The notes below the pieces were generated by a model. That model ran no database searches and had not been told where the DNA came from. It saw only the letters and a list, made by a program, of their open reading frames with translations. Positions 43,440 through 53,401 of a DNA stretch of 64,000 nucleotides are shown in pieces; the stretch's first letter is position 1; every line of letters begins with the position of its first letter. The translations under genes and the position numbers were made by a program. This stretch comes from Salinisphaera aquimarina (lineage in GTDB: Bacteria > Pseudomonadota > Gammaproteobacteria > Nevskiales > Salinisphaeraceae), in assembly GCF_042643355.1 (NCBI RefSeq), contig NZ_JBHRSS010000004.1, forward strand, positions 354,543 through 418,542, in the 5' to 3' direction.

Positions 43440-45587
43440 TCAATAGAGCGCCGAATCCGAGGCCTGGCCGTTATAGCGGGAACAGACATCAGCCCTTCGG
43501 CATTGGAGGAATGTTTCGAAGTGCTCGCGCTCCAGGGCCTCGCTGAAGAGATGACCCTGCTGGAGATGGCATTGATGGGCAAGCAAAAAGTCGCTGGCCT
43601 GCTCGCACTCCACTCCCTCGGCAATCACCCCCAATCCAAGGCACTGAGCCAACGCAATGATCGTGCACACAATCGCGGCGTCGTTTGCGTCGGTCAGCAG
43701 ATCCCCCACGAACCGCTGGTCGATCTTCAACTGATCCAGTGGGAGGAGTTTGAGGTAGTACAACGACGAATAGCCGGTGCCGAAATCATCGAGCGAGAAC
43801 CGCACACCGCGGGCCTTGAGCATGGCCATCTTTCCAACCGCGTCGTCGATGCTGTCCAGCAGAACGCTCTCGGTCAGTTCCAGCACCAGCCGGGACGGGT
43901 CGATAGCGCTGCTGTCGAGCACCCGAAAGACATCATCCACGAAGTCGGGATGGTGGAACTGGCGCGCGCTGATATTGACCGCGATCGATATCTGCGCCAA
44001 TTCCGGATCGCCGGCCCACGCACCCAGCTGCTCGCAGGCGGCCTGCAGCACAAAACGCCCGAGCGGCATGATGAGACCGGAATCCTCGGCCGTCGGAATG
44101 AATTCGATCGGACTGACCAGCCCTCGCCGTGGATGTCGCCAGCGAATAAGCGCTTCCGCGGCAACGGTTTCCCCCGCGATATCGATCTGCGGTTGGTAAT
44201 AGAGCTCGAATTCGCCGTGCTTGAGTCCCAGTTGTATCTCGCTTTCCAGCGCCACCCGTGCGTCAATCGCAATCTGCATCTCGGGCTCGTAGAACTGCAC
44301 CGCATGGCCGCCGGCCGACTTTGCGCGATACATCGCGAGGTCCGCCTGTCGCAGCAATGAGTCCGGCGTATCGTTCGAATCATCAAACGTTACCGCGCCA
44401 ATACTGCACGTCATGCGTCGGTGCTGGAGCACGCTGAAGTCGTAGGGTTGGTCGATGGCCGCAAGAATCTTGTCGGCCAACTGCTGAACGCCAGCCACGA
44501 GATCCTGCTGACTGCTGCCCAGGCCCTCCATGATCACGACGAACTCGTCGCCGCCGAAGCGTGCAACGGTATCCTGTGCCCGCAGGCAGGACAGCAGTCG
44601 CCGCGCCACCTCGAGCAGCATCTGGTCGCCGACGTGATGGCCCAGGGTATCGTTCAAGGTCTTGAAGTCGTCGAGATCGATGAAGAAAACCGCGCCCGCC
44701 TGGCCACTGCGTTGCGCCCCGCGTACAGCCTGCCCGAGCCGATCGATCAACAGCCGCCGATTGGGTAATCGGGTCAGCGGATCGTATTCGGCCAGAAACT
44801 GGATCTGCTCTTCAGCAGCCTTGCGCTCGCTTATGTCCTTGACCACGCCAAACAGCGCCACCGGCTCGCCCTGCAGATCGAATTCCGGCCGGCCCTGCGC
44901 CCATATCCAGCGAATCACACCGTCGGGCCGGCGGATACGACACTCGAACGTCCATGCCGAATTCGTCTCGATCGCGACCGCAAGTTTGCGTTTGACCGCC
45001 GGGCGATCCTCATCGATAACGTGTTCGAGAAACTTTTCGTAGGTCCAGTGCGGCAATGTGTCGTCGTAGCCGAAGACCTGGTCGTGTAACGCGGTCCGCC
45101 AGGCCGCGCCACTGCGCAGATCCAGACTCCAGGCCCCGAGCGCGCCCGCCGACAGCGCCATTTCCAGACGTTCGGAAAGACTGATAGCCGTGGAGTCGCC
45201 CAGCGATCGCCGGGTGACGATTAAGACAGCGCCGGCAAAATCACCTGCTTGGGTGGTAAAGGCGTGAAAAGTAAGAAATGCCGGCAGCCAGCTACCATCG
45301 GACCGGTGCAGGCTGGAGCGGATCAGCACCGGCGTGGGGTCGTCGCTGTGCTGGGCGACACGAAGCATTTCCCGGCCCGGCTCTTCAAGGAAGTCATCGA
45401 ACGGCCGGCCGGCCAGCGCATGGGGATCGTCGGTCCCGAGCAGCTTCGCAAATGCTGCATTCGCGAACATCAGGCAACGCGCCTCATCGAGCACGCAAAA
45501 GCCCTTGTCGGTACTCCCCTTCAGCCGCTCCGAACTTGCCATCAACCGTGCTCTCGCTGCAGCGCTACGATGCTGCTGATGCGCCAC
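43440..45587 (-). CDS. PAS-PAS-GGDEF-EAL c-di-GMP signalling protein
   Basis: A 715-residue cytoplasmic multidomain protein: two PAS domains (about 20-130 and 150-270; the second has the PAC motif RRPDGVIRWIWAQGRPEFD), GGDEF (ARFGGDEFVVI) and EAL (AEALIRWRHPRRG, VNISARQF, LELTES, DDFGTGYSS, IDQRFV, EGVE). All catalytic motifs look intact, so it may both make and degrade c-di-GMP, with PAS sensing deciding the direction. The start is GTG 45587; ATG 45542 (MASSERLKGSTDKGF) is an alternative. Confidence 0.92.
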   Translation of the reverse strand: MAHQQHRSAAARARLMASSERLKGSTDKGFCVLDEARCLMFANAAFAKLLGTDDPHALAGRPFDDFLEEPGREMLRVAQHSDDPTPVLIRSSLHRSDGSWLPAFLTFHAFTTQAGDFAGAVLIVTRRSLGDSTAISLSERLEMALSAGALGAWSLDLRSGAAWRTALHDQVFGYDDTLPHWTYEKFLEHVIDEDRPAVKRKLAVAIETNSAWTFECRIRRPDGVIRWIWAQGRPEFDLQGEPVALFGVVKDISERKAAEEQIQFLAEYDPLTRLPNRRLLIDRLGQAVRGAQRSGQAGAVFFIDLDDFKTLNDTLGHHVGDQMLLEVARRLLSCLRAQDTVARFGGDEFVVIMEGLGSSQQDLVAGVQQLADKILAAIDQPYDFSVLQHRRMTCSIGAVTFDDSNDTPDSLLRQADLAMYRAKSAGGHAVQFYEPEMQIAIDARVALESEIQLGLKHGEFELYYQPQIDIAGETVAAEALIRWRHPRRGLVSPIEFIPTAEDSGLIMPLGRFVLQAACEQLGAWAGDPELAQISIAVNISARQFHHPDFVDDVFRVLDSSAIDPSRLVLELTESVLLDSIDDAVGKMAMLKARGVRFSLDDFGTGYSSLYYLKLLPLDQLKIDQRFVGDLLTDANDAAIVCTIIALAQCLGLGVIAEGVECEQASDFLLAHQCHLQQGHLFSEALEREHFETFLQCRRADVCSRYNGQASDSALY

Positions 45588-46305
45588 ATGAAGCCGGCCG
45601 CTACTCTCTAAAAATTGAGTGTAAGATACAAAATCGAGTATGGCCGGATTATTTTTATCGTTTATGCATATTTAATCCAATCTCGCGCGGCGCGCAAACA
45701 ATTTTTTCAGGCGCGGAAAACGGCGCTGAGAAAACATAGGGCACCGGTCACTTGCCTCTGCTCAACGTATCCGTGATGTAACAACGGTTGCGCCCCACTC
45801 CGGCCTGAGCGCGCATGAAACGCGTGTTATCCGGTCGATACCGCTGCAAGCTGTACGACAGCAATGACCTGGGCTGCTGACGCCGCGGCGTGCTTCCATC
45901 CCGGCCAACATGCACCGGCGTTGCACCCAGTGTCCCTGACCGTGGGCGCAGCATAATTCCAGTTTTCGTCATCCTGCCTAAGGCTCGCAACCGACACCTG
46001 GGGGGCGGAGGAAAATCGGAACGATTCAACGAATTCACGCTACGAAACCGCGGATCCGTAGCCTGCGATTCGCTGCAACGAGTTTTCGAACTGGGGGCGC
46101 GCTGTTGATATCTGCTCCACCGGCGGGACCGCCCACGCTCACCTCTTCAGGTAAATCGAGGCATGTCGCCACAGTCAACCGTCGCGCTGTCGACCGATCT
46201 CGGCGGTCCGAGATCTGCGGTCACGAGAAAAAGGCTGTGCCCGCCGGCGGTTCGCGGTACTCGTGCCCAATCTGTGCCACCGCGATGCGGCCGGACCGAC
46301 CGGCC
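45588..46305. other. Intergenic region, no supported gene
   Basis: These 718 bases lie between the PAS-GGDEF-EAL gene and the Lrp-type gene. The first 140 are AT-rich (GTTTATGCATATTTAATCC) and probably hold the promoter of the signalling gene. The rest has short frames on both strands without family features. No repeat or RNA gene was recognised. Confidence 0.5.
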
Positions 46306-46773
46306 TCAGAGCGGGAGCGCGGTCTTGTACTTGACCTGTTTGAGCGCAAAGCTGGACTGGATATTGGCCATGCCGGCCAGCTGCGAGAGCTCGTCCACGA
46401 TGAAGCGCTCGAGCGCCGGTACGTCTTCGACCACTACGCGCAACAGATAATCGGACGTGCCGGTCATGAGATAGCACTCCATGACCTGCGGATAAGCATT
46501 CATCGCGGTCTCGAATCGCTGCAGGGCTTCCTCGACCTGCTTTTCCAGCCGTACCTGGATGAATACGCTCACGCCCAGGCCCACCCGACGCGGGTCGACC
46601 AGCGCCACATAACGATTGATATAGCCGTTGCTCTCCAGTGCCCGCACCCGGGTCAGGCAGGGTGAGGGCGACAGATGTACACGCGACGCCAGTTCCTGAT
46701 TGGTGAGCTTCGCGTTGTCCTGCAATTCATTGAGAATTCGCAGGTCTACTGCGTCCGGGTATTTCTTCGGCAT
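46306..46773 (-). CDS. Lrp/AsnC-family transcriptional regulator (MdeR/BkdR-like)
   Basis: A 155-residue feast/famine regulator. The N-terminal HTH reads DAVDLRILNELQDNAKLTNQ, ELASRVHLSPSPCLTRVRAL, and the C-terminal RAM ligand-binding domain contains ECYLMTGTSDYLLRVVVED. It is divergent from the E1-type dehydrogenase gene with 123 bp between them, the same arrangement as mdeR with mdeAB in Pseudomonas, so control of that gene by an amino acid is plausible. ATG 46773 (MPKKYPDAVDLRIL) was chosen over an upstream in-frame start. Confidence 0.88.
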   Translation of the reverse strand: MPKKYPDAVDLRILNELQDNAKLTNQELASRVHLSPSPCLTRVRALESNGYINRYVALVDPRRVGLGVSVFIQVRLEKQVEEALQRFETAMNAYPQVMECYLMTGTSDYLLRVVVEDVPALERFIVDELSQLAGMANIQSSFALKQVKYKTALPL

Positions 46774-46896
46774 ATGCGGCCAGTCTTCTCTTGCTTTGCC
46801 ACAGGATATGCGGATTTCGGATCGGCCGACAGGCCAGAACAGCAACCCCTACCGCGCGCGCTCCGCTAACATTCGGGGATAGAAAGGAGACGCCGA

Positions 46897-49593
46897 ATGG
46901 CCACAGGTCAGGATAATTTCGCCCCGTTCACAGATCACGATGCATCGGCCGATGTCGATCCGCTCGAGACCCGGGAATGGATCGACGCACTGGACAGCGT
47001 ACTCGCCAACGAAGGCCTGGATCGCGCGCGCTTTCTACTGCGCAAGCTGACGGAGGCAGCCCGTGATGAGGGCGTCTCACCGGACTCGGCGCCCTATTCG
47101 GCCTACCGCAACACGATACCGGTCGAGCGCCAGGGTCATTACCCGGGCGATCTGGCCATCGAAAGACGGCTCACCGCGATCCAGCGCTGGAACGCGCTTG
47201 CCATGGTGGTACGCGCCAACAAGGCCTTCGGCGAACTCGGGGGCCATATTGCCAGCTATGCGGCCGCCGCCGAGCTGTTCGAAGTCGGCTTCAATCATTT
47301 CTTTCGCGGCGCGGATGCGTCCGGTGGCGCCGACCTGGTCTACTTCCAGCCGCACTCCGCGCCCGGCGTCTATGCACGCGCCTACCTGGAAGGCCGGCTG
47401 AGCGAGACGCGGCTGGACAATTTTCGCCAGGAAACCGGCGGCACCGGCCTGAGTTCCTATCCCCACCCCTGGCTGATGCCCGATTTCTGGCAGTTTCCTA
47501 CCGGCTCCATGGGCATCGGCCCGATCAACGCCATCTATCAGGCGCGTTTCATGCGGTATCTCGCCGCGCGCGGCCTGACCGAGCCGGGCGACCGGCATGT
47601 CTGGGGCATCTTCGGCGACGGCGAGATGGATGAACCCGAATCGGTCGGCGGGCTGACCCTTGCCGCGCGCGAGGGCCTCGACAACCTCACCTTCATCGTC
47701 AACTGCAATCTTCAGCGCCTGGATGGACCGGTGCGCGGCAATGGCCAGATCATTCCGGAACTGGAATCACTGTTCCGAGGCGCCGGCTGGAACGTGATCA
47801 AGGTTCTCTGGGGCTCGGACTGGGACGCCCTGTTCGCCCGCGACAAACACCACGCCCTGCTGCGTGCGTTTGCCGCCACCGTCGACGGCAAATACCAGAC
47901 GCTGGGCGCGAACGACGGCTCCTACAACCTGGTGCACTTCTTCAACGAGGACCCGGAGCTCAAGGCACTGGTCGCGCACATGAGCGACGCCGAGATCGAC
48001 GGCCTGACCCGCGGCGGCCACGACCTGCGCAAGCTGCATGCGGCATTCGCCGCCGCGCGGGCGCATGCAGGCGCGCCGACCGTGATCCTGGCCAAGACCA
48101 AGAAGGGTTTCGGCATGGGCGGCGCTGGCGAATCACGCATGACCGCCCATCAGACCAAGAAGCTCGACATCGAGGCGCTGCAGGATTTTCGTGCCCGTTT
48201 CGATCTGCCGCTATCGGACCAGGATCTCGCGGATCTACGCTTCTACAAACCGGCCGACGACAGCCCCGAAATGCGCTATCTGCGCGAGCGCCGGACAGCG
48301 CTGGGCGGCGCCCTACCGGCGCGTCGCACCCGCGCCGAGTCGCTACCCGTACCCGCGCTGGGCACGTATGCACAATTCGCGCTCGAAGCCGATGGCAAGG
48401 CGATGTCGACCACGATGGCACTGGTGCGCATGCTGCGCAGCCTGCTCAAGGACGAGGCGCTGGGCCCACGCATCGTGCCGATCGTGGCCGACGAGGCACG
48501 GACCTTCGGCCTCGACAGCCTGTTTCGCCAGATCGGCATCTATTCTCCGGCCGGCCAGCGCTACGAGCCCGAGGACGCCGGCTCGGTTCTGTACTACAAC
48601 GAGTCCCGCGACGGCCAGATCCTGGAGGAAGGCATCACCGAGGCCGGCGCACTGTCGTCCTGGGTTGCCGCCGGCACTGCCTATTCGGTGCACGGCTTTT
48701 CCATGCTGCCGTTCTATATCTACTACTCGATGTTCGGCTTCCAGCGCGTGGGCGATCTGATCTGGGCCGCCGCCGATCAGCGTACCCGTGGTTTTCTCGT
48801 CGGCGGCACGGCCGGGCGCACCACGCTCTCCGGCGAAGGGCTGCAACACCAGGACGGCTTCAGTCACGTGGTTGCCGCGGGCGTGCCCAATTGCCGCGCC
48901 TACGATCCCGGCTTCGCTTTCGAACTGGCGGTAATCGTGGACCACGGCATGCGCCGCATGCTCGTCGACCAGGCCGACGAGTTCTACTACCTGACCGTCA
49001 TGAACGCCAAGGACGAACAGCCTTCGATGCCCGCGGGCATCGAAGACGACATCATTCGCGGCCTGTACCGTTTCGAAACCCGGTCTGCTTCGACACCGGC
49101 CGGCGAAATTCGCCTGCTGGGCTCCGGCTCGATCCTGCACGAGGTTCGTGCAGCGGCCACGTTACTGGCCGAGGACTGGCAGATCACGAGCGAAATCTGG
49201 AGTGCCCCCAGCTTCGCCGAACTCGCCCGCGACGCCCGCGAGGTGGAGCGCTGGAACCGGCACCACCCCGGCGAGACATCGCGCTGCAGCCATGTCGCCA
49301 GCAGTTTCAGCGATGCCACGCCCATCGTCGCGGCCACCGACTACGTGCAGGCCTATCCGCAACTGATCGCCCCTTACGTGCAGGCCCACTACGTTACTCT
49401 GGGTACCGATGGTTTCGGACGCAGCGATACCCGTACCGCAATCCGTCGGTTCTTCGAAGTCGACCGCTACGAGATCGTACTGGCGGCACTCACCGCCCTC
49501 GCCCACGAAGGGACGATCGAGCCTGGTCTACCGGCACAGGCGATCGCGGCATACGACATCGACCCCGAGGCGCCGGCGCCCTGGACAGTCTGA
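46897..49593 (+). CDS. Homodimeric 2-oxoacid dehydrogenase E1 (AceE/MdeB-like)
   Basis: An 898-residue thiamine diphosphate enzyme of the AceE type. The ThDP/Mg motif runs from GDG (240-242, FGDGEMDEPES) to NCN (269-271, IVNCNLQRLDGPVRGNGQ). Central and C-terminal transketolase-like domains follow (TFGLDSLFRQIGIYSP, GRTTLSGEGLQHQDGFSH). Because no E2 (aceF) or lpd gene follows and an Lrp-type regulator is divergent, it resembles MdeB, the 2-ketobutyrate-type E1 of methionine catabolism, more than housekeeping AceE. An AAGGAG site precedes the ATG. Substrate choice is inference. Confidence 0.82.
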   Translation: MATGQDNFAPFTDHDASADVDPLETREWIDALDSVLANEGLDRARFLLRKLTEAARDEGVSPDSAPYSAYRNTIPVERQGHYPGDLAIERRLTAIQRWNALAMVVRANKAFGELGGHIASYAAAAELFEVGFNHFFRGADASGGADLVYFQPHSAPGVYARAYLEGRLSETRLDNFRQETGGTGLSSYPHPWLMPDFWQFPTGSMGIGPINAIYQARFMRYLAARGLTEPGDRHVWGIFGDGEMDEPESVGGLTLAAREGLDNLTFIVNCNLQRLDGPVRGNGQIIPELESLFRGAGWNVIKVLWGSDWDALFARDKHHALLRAFAATVDGKYQTLGANDGSYNLVHFFNEDPELKALVAHMSDAEIDGLTRGGHDLRKLHAAFAAARAHAGAPTVILAKTKKGFGMGGAGESRMTAHQTKKLDIEALQDFRARFDLPLSDQDLADLRFYKPADDSPEMRYLRERRTALGGALPARRTRAESLPVPALGTYAQFALEADGKAMSTTMALVRMLRSLLKDEALGPRIVPIVADEARTFGLDSLFRQIGIYSPAGQRYEPEDAGSVLYYNESRDGQILEEGITEAGALSSWVAAGTAYSVHGFSMLPFYIYYSMFGFQRVGDLIWAAADQRTRGFLVGGTAGRTTLSGEGLQHQDGFSHVVAAGVPNCRAYDPGFAFELAVIVDHGMRRMLVDQADEFYYLTVMNAKDEQPSMPAGIEDDIIRGLYRFETRSASTPAGEIRLLGSGSILHEVRAAATLLAEDWQITSEIWSAPSFAELARDAREVERWNRHHPGETSRCSHVASSFSDATPIVAATDYVQAYPQLIAPYVQAHYVTLGTDGFGRSDTRTAIRRFFEVDRYEIVLAALTALAHEGTIEPGLPAQAIAAYDIDPEAPAPWTV

Positions 49594-49658
49594 GCAGCGG
49601 GAGTCGAACAGAGCAAGGCCGCTGGGCCTGCGCAGTGACCCATTGCGAGCGGCGCTGG

Positions 49659-50891
49659 TTACCGCTGGAGACGCGCGGTGCGCGGGGCCGGCAACGGCAC
49701 ACGCCGGATCAGCGCCACATAGGCGCCGACCGAGCCCGCCGCCGACACACTCATGACAATGGCCATGGCGATCGCATCACCGCCGAGCGCGCCCACGCAC
49801 CACGTTGCCACTGCGCCGGCAGTGAACTGACAGACACCGAACAGCGCCGAGGCCGCACCCGCTGCATCCGGGGCGAGATCGAGCAGACCCGCGACCGTGT
49901 TCGCACCGGCGACGCCGACCGTGGACAGCAGGAAGAACAACGGCACCGCCACGCCCCAGAACCCGCCGAGGCCGGTAAGCGTGGTCACCAGCAGCACCAG
50001 ACCGCAGACGAACGTATTGCACACCGCGACACCCAGCAGCGTGCGATAGCCGAAATGAATCACCAGCCGCGCGTTGGCGAAGGTACCCACGAGCATGGCC
50101 AGCACATTGGCGCCGAAATAGAAGCCGAACAGCGATTTGTCGATGCCGAACTGGGTGATATAGACGAACGAACTGCCGGCGACATAAGAAAACAGCGCGC
50201 CGAACATGAGACTGCCGCAGAGCAGGAACAAAGCGATCGGTAAACGGCGCAGCAGCGCCAGATAACCGATGTACTGGGACAGCAGGCTGCGATCGCGCAC
50301 GCGCCGATGATGCGCGTGCGACTCCGCCAGCAGCAGCCGCAGTGCGACCAGACAGGCGATCGAATAGATGAACAGCAGCCAGAAAATTCCCTGCCAGGAG
50401 AAGAACGTGAGCACGAGTCCGCCCAGCAGCGGTGCCACCAGCGGCGCGGTCGCCATGACCATCACCACGAACGACATCACGCTGGCCGCATGCGAGCCTT
50501 CGAACTTGTCGCGCACGATCGCGCGCGCCATCACCGGCGCGGCCGCTGCCCCGAACCCCTGAACTGCACGCGCGGCGATCAGCATGCCCACCGAAGTCGA
50601 CATGGCACAGGCAATGCTCGCCAGCAGATACAGGCTGATGCCGAAATACAGCACGGGCAGACGCCCATAGCGATCCGAAATCGGCCCGTAGGTGAGCTGG
50701 CCCAGCGCCAGCCCGATGAAGAACAGGCTCAGGCTGTACTGCACATAGGCCGCCGAGACCGAGAATTCCTGGGCCAGGCCCGGCATGGCCGGCAGATACA
50801 TATCGATGGAAAGCGGCGCGATCGCGGTCAGCATGCCGAGCACGCCAACGAAGATCAGATGCGCCACTCGGCTTTGCTCGGCTTGCGCCAT
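49659..50891 (-). CDS. Bcr/CflA-family MFS multidrug exporter
   Basis: A 410-residue, 12-helix inner-membrane exporter. Family signatures are APLSIDMYLPAMPGLAQEF in helix 1, GQLTYGPISDRYGRLPVLY (motif A) and GFGAAAAPVMARAIVRD in helix 4, with ATAPLVAPLLGG in helix 5. It uses the proton gradient to expel drugs such as bicyclomycin or dipeptides. It begins 49 nt after mdcH in the same direction, so read-through from the mdc operon is possible but there is no functional link. Confidence 0.88.
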   Translation of the reverse strand: MAQAEQSRVAHLIFVGVLGMLTAIAPLSIDMYLPAMPGLAQEFSVSAAYVQYSLSLFFIGLALGQLTYGPISDRYGRLPVLYFGISLYLLASIACAMSTSVGMLIAARAVQGFGAAAAPVMARAIVRDKFEGSHAASVMSFVVMVMATAPLVAPLLGGLVLTFFSWQGIFWLLFIYSIACLVALRLLLAESHAHHRRVRDRSLLSQYIGYLALLRRLPIALFLLCGSLMFGALFSYVAGSSFVYITQFGIDKSLFGFYFGANVLAMLVGTFANARLVIHFGYRTLLGVAVCNTFVCGLVLLVTTLTGLGGFWGVAVPLFFLLSTVGVAGANTVAGLLDLAPDAAGAASALFGVCQFTAGAVATWCVGALGGDAIAMAIVMSVSAAGSVGAYVALIRRVPLPAPRTARLQR

Positions 50892-50940
50892 GCGGCTGGA
50901 ACTCCTTGGGCTGCCGGTCGGCAGCGCGTGACGTCTGCGA

Positions 50941-51876
50941 TCAGCGGTTGTCCACCGTCGCGCGCCGTGTCAGGGCCGCCGCATTATGCCAGCCGGTATC
51001 GATGACGGCCACGGCCTCGCCCGGCGGCTCCATCGTTGGCTGCAGCCCGGTGAGCACGTGCGACGGCGGCATCTCCACCGCCAGATGGAACCCCGATTCA
51101 TGCACGATGCGTGCACTGGCGGCCCAGTACACCGGCTTCGCCATGTTGTAGACGAGGTCGTCGCGGATCGCGTCGGCGCGCCAGAGCCGCCGCCGCGCGT
51201 TAGCGCTGAAGTAGGCAATGACGGGCGCATCGAATAACGTATCGCGCGCCACATTCGCGAGCTGCGCCGCGGGTTCGTCCAGCAGCGGACAGTGCGACGG
51301 CACCGCCATGTCGAGGCGCTGCACGCGACGCGCGCCGGCCGCCCTGGCGGTCTCGGCCAGCCGCGCGAGCCCGTCGTCGTCTCCGGCCACCACGATCTGC
51401 TCGTCACTGTTGACGTTGCCGATATACAGCGGCGCGTCGTCGCGGGATACGTCGGCCACCAAACCGCGCACCCTGTCCTCCGACAAGCCGAGGACCGCGC
51501 TCATGCCGTAGCCGCTCGGGTACGCCTCCGCCATCAAGCGACCGCGCTCGGCCACCAGCGCCAGTGCCTCGGCGAATCCGATCGCACCTGCGACCACGGC
51601 TGCCGGCCAGGCGCCGATCGACAAGCCCATGACGGCATCGGGCACAGCACCCTGCTCGGCCAGATGACGCGCGCCGGCGACGCCGGCAACGGTGAGTGCG
51701 AGTTGTACGTTCTGGGTATCCGCGAGCGCCTCGATGCTGTCGAGGGCGCCGACATCGAGGCCGAGCGTATCGGCCGCCTGCGCCAGCGTGCGCCGCACGG
51801 GCGGACTATCCGGTAGGTCGGCCAGCATGCCCGGCCGCTGCGCGCCCTGGCCTGCGAACATGAACAGCGCACCCAC
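50941..51876 (-). CDS. mdcH: Malonate decarboxylase epsilon subunit, malonyl-CoA:ACP transacylase
   Basis: A 311-residue FabD-like acyltransferase. It loads the first malonyl group onto the MdcC carrier, which is then maintained by MdcA exchange. The nucleophile is S86 in MGLSIGAW and the active-site His is probably in AVPSHCPLL; FAGQGAQ is the FabD N-terminus. GTG start at 51876, 3 nt after the mdcG stop. It is the last gene of the mdc run in this arrangement. Confidence 0.9.
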   Translation of the reverse strand: MGALFMFAGQGAQRPGMLADLPDSPPVRRTLAQAADTLGLDVGALDSIEALADTQNVQLALTVAGVAGARHLAEQGAVPDAVMGLSIGAWPAAVVAGAIGFAEALALVAERGRLMAEAYPSGYGMSAVLGLSEDRVRGLVADVSRDDAPLYIGNVNSDEQIVVAGDDDGLARLAETARAAGARRVQRLDMAVPSHCPLLDEPAAQLANVARDTLFDAPVIAYFSANARRRLWRADAIRDDLVYNMAKPVYWAASARIVHESGFHLAVEMPPSHVLTGLQPTMEPPGEAVAVIDTGWHNAAALTRRATVDNR

Positions 51877-51879
51877 CCT

Positions 51880-52554
51880 TCAGTTCAACGCTTGCGTCAG
51901 GGCGTCGCACGGTGCGATCGACAGGTCGCGTATACCGGCCCAGGGATCCGCTGACAGCCACGGCCCGGTATCGCTTTTCACCAGCACCTGTTCGGCGGCG
52001 CCGGCCCACTCGGCGAGCGCGATCGCGCCCGCCGGCGTCTCCAACTGCACGTCGCACCGTACCGGCAGGACCGCCAGCGATGCGTGCAGGCGTCGCGCTT
52101 GCTCGCGCGTCAATCGTTCCGGCGCACGCACCAGCAGATCGAGATCGGATTCGACATGGCAGGCCGAGATTGCACTGGCCAGTTCGAAGCCGACCGCGCC
52201 GGTGATACCCCAGATGATGTTTTGCGTCGACAAGATCACGCCGACCCGCGCGAGACAGGCGAGCGCCGGCACCCGCTCGCCGCGCCGACCAATCAGCGTC
52301 TCGGGCGCAATACAGCGCCGGACGCACTCGTGGTCGACTACTGTGGCATGACGTTGGCCGCGATACGCCCCGCGAATCCCCACCGGCAGCGAGCGGCCTT
52401 TTCGCGGCGCGCGCCGCACGACCGCCGGCGCGCCCTCTGCCATACAAGTCAGAGCCCAGGCCGGCGTATCGGCCGGCAGCGCGGCGACGTCGATCCAGAC
52501 CAGATCGTGCGGCCGATAAGCCGAGCCTGTGATGCTGTAGTCATAACCTTGCAT
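51880..52554 (-). CDS. mdcG: Malonate decarboxylase holo-ACP synthase (phosphoribosyl-dephospho-CoA transferase)
   Basis: A 224-residue nucleotidyltransferase-like enzyme that attaches 2'-(5''-triphosphoribosyl)-3'-dephospho-CoA to the serine of MdcC. Landmarks are YRPHDLVWID near the N-terminus, VGIRGAYRGQRHATVV and the acidic ESDLDLLVRAPE (DLD metal site). ATG 52554 (MQGYDYSITGSAYRP) is the family-like start. It lies between mdcE and mdcH with short gaps, consistent with one operon. Confidence 0.9.
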   Translation of the reverse strand: MQGYDYSITGSAYRPHDLVWIDVAALPADTPAWALTCMAEGAPAVVRRAPRKGRSLPVGIRGAYRGQRHATVVDHECVRRCIAPETLIGRRGERVPALACLARVGVILSTQNIIWGITGAVGFELASAISACHVESDLDLLVRAPERLTREQARRLHASLAVLPVRCDVQLETPAGAIALAEWAGAAEQVLVKSDTGPWLSADPWAGIRDLSIAPCDALTQALN

Positions 52555-52567
52555 GACTCCAGGATGC

Positions 52568-53401
52568 TCAGCCACGCCATTGCGCGCGCAGGCGCTTGCG
52601 GACTTCGACCGAGGCCGCGCGCCCCTTCCCGTCGAGCCGTGACGACAGATCGCGGTCATGCTCCGCGTGCACGCCGATATCGGCCAGTGCCGCGTTCAGA
52701 CTCTCCCGCACCGTCGCAATATCGGCGTCGCTTGGCGTGTCGGCATCGCCGACCGAGAGACATGCATGCAATAGCCCGAGCCGGTCGAAACTCGCGATGT
52801 CATATGCCATCGGCGTGATCGTCTCGGCGAGCTTTTCGACGCCTTCCACGCTGCGCTGGGTAATACGCGCGGCCGCCTGTTTACCCATGGCATGAACCTG
52901 CACGTCGGCATCGTCGAGTGCGATCAGACGATTGGCCTGGTAGCCGTGGGCAAGGAACGCACCGGACATGGCCTTGCCGACGATCAGCCCCAGCACCGGA
53001 TGTCCGGCATTGCGCGCCCGCGCATAGCTTTCGGCCGCGGCGGCCAGCGCCTGATGGATGCCGAACGCTTCCTCGGCGCGGCCGTAGGCCTGACTCGGCA
53101 CGTCGATGACGGCCACGATGACGCGTTTCATATCCTTGTTTTCATCGGCCGCCACCGCTTCGCCCACCGCCCGGGCCAGACTCCAGCCTTCCAGCAAGCC
53201 GACCTCGCCGGCGCGCGCGCGCGGAAAACGATTGTCCGGGTCCGGTACCACGGCGATATAGCGCGCTGGCATGTCACCGAGCGGCGCATCCACCACCCGC
53301 AGACTGGCCGGATAGCCGTCAACCGCGCCGGCGCCGTCGGTCAGTGCGGCCAGCCAATGGGCGCCGCGGCCCGAAATCGATGATGTGTTGGGATCGCTCA
53401 T
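52568..53401 (-). CDS. mdcE: Malonate decarboxylase gamma subunit
   Basis: A 277-residue crotonase-fold subunit. With MdcD it decarboxylates malonyl-S-ACP to acetyl-S-ACP without biotin. VIVAVIDVPSQAYGRAEEAF and LGLIVGKAMSGAFLAHGYQA are the conserved core. The start ATG (53401) overlaps the mdcD stop by 4 nt, so translation is coupled and gives equal amounts of the two subunits. Confidence 0.92.
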   Translation of the reverse strand: MSDPNTSSISGRGAHWLAALTDGAGAVDGYPASLRVVDAPLGDMPARYIAVVPDPDNRFPRARAGEVGLLEGWSLARAVGEAVAADENKDMKRVIVAVIDVPSQAYGRAEEAFGIHQALAAAAESYARARNAGHPVLGLIVGKAMSGAFLAHGYQANRLIALDDADVQVHAMGKQAAARITQRSVEGVEKLAETITPMAYDIASFDRLGLLHACLSVGDADTPSDADIATVRESLNAALADIGVHAEHDRDLSSRLDGKGRAASVEVRKRLRAQWRG

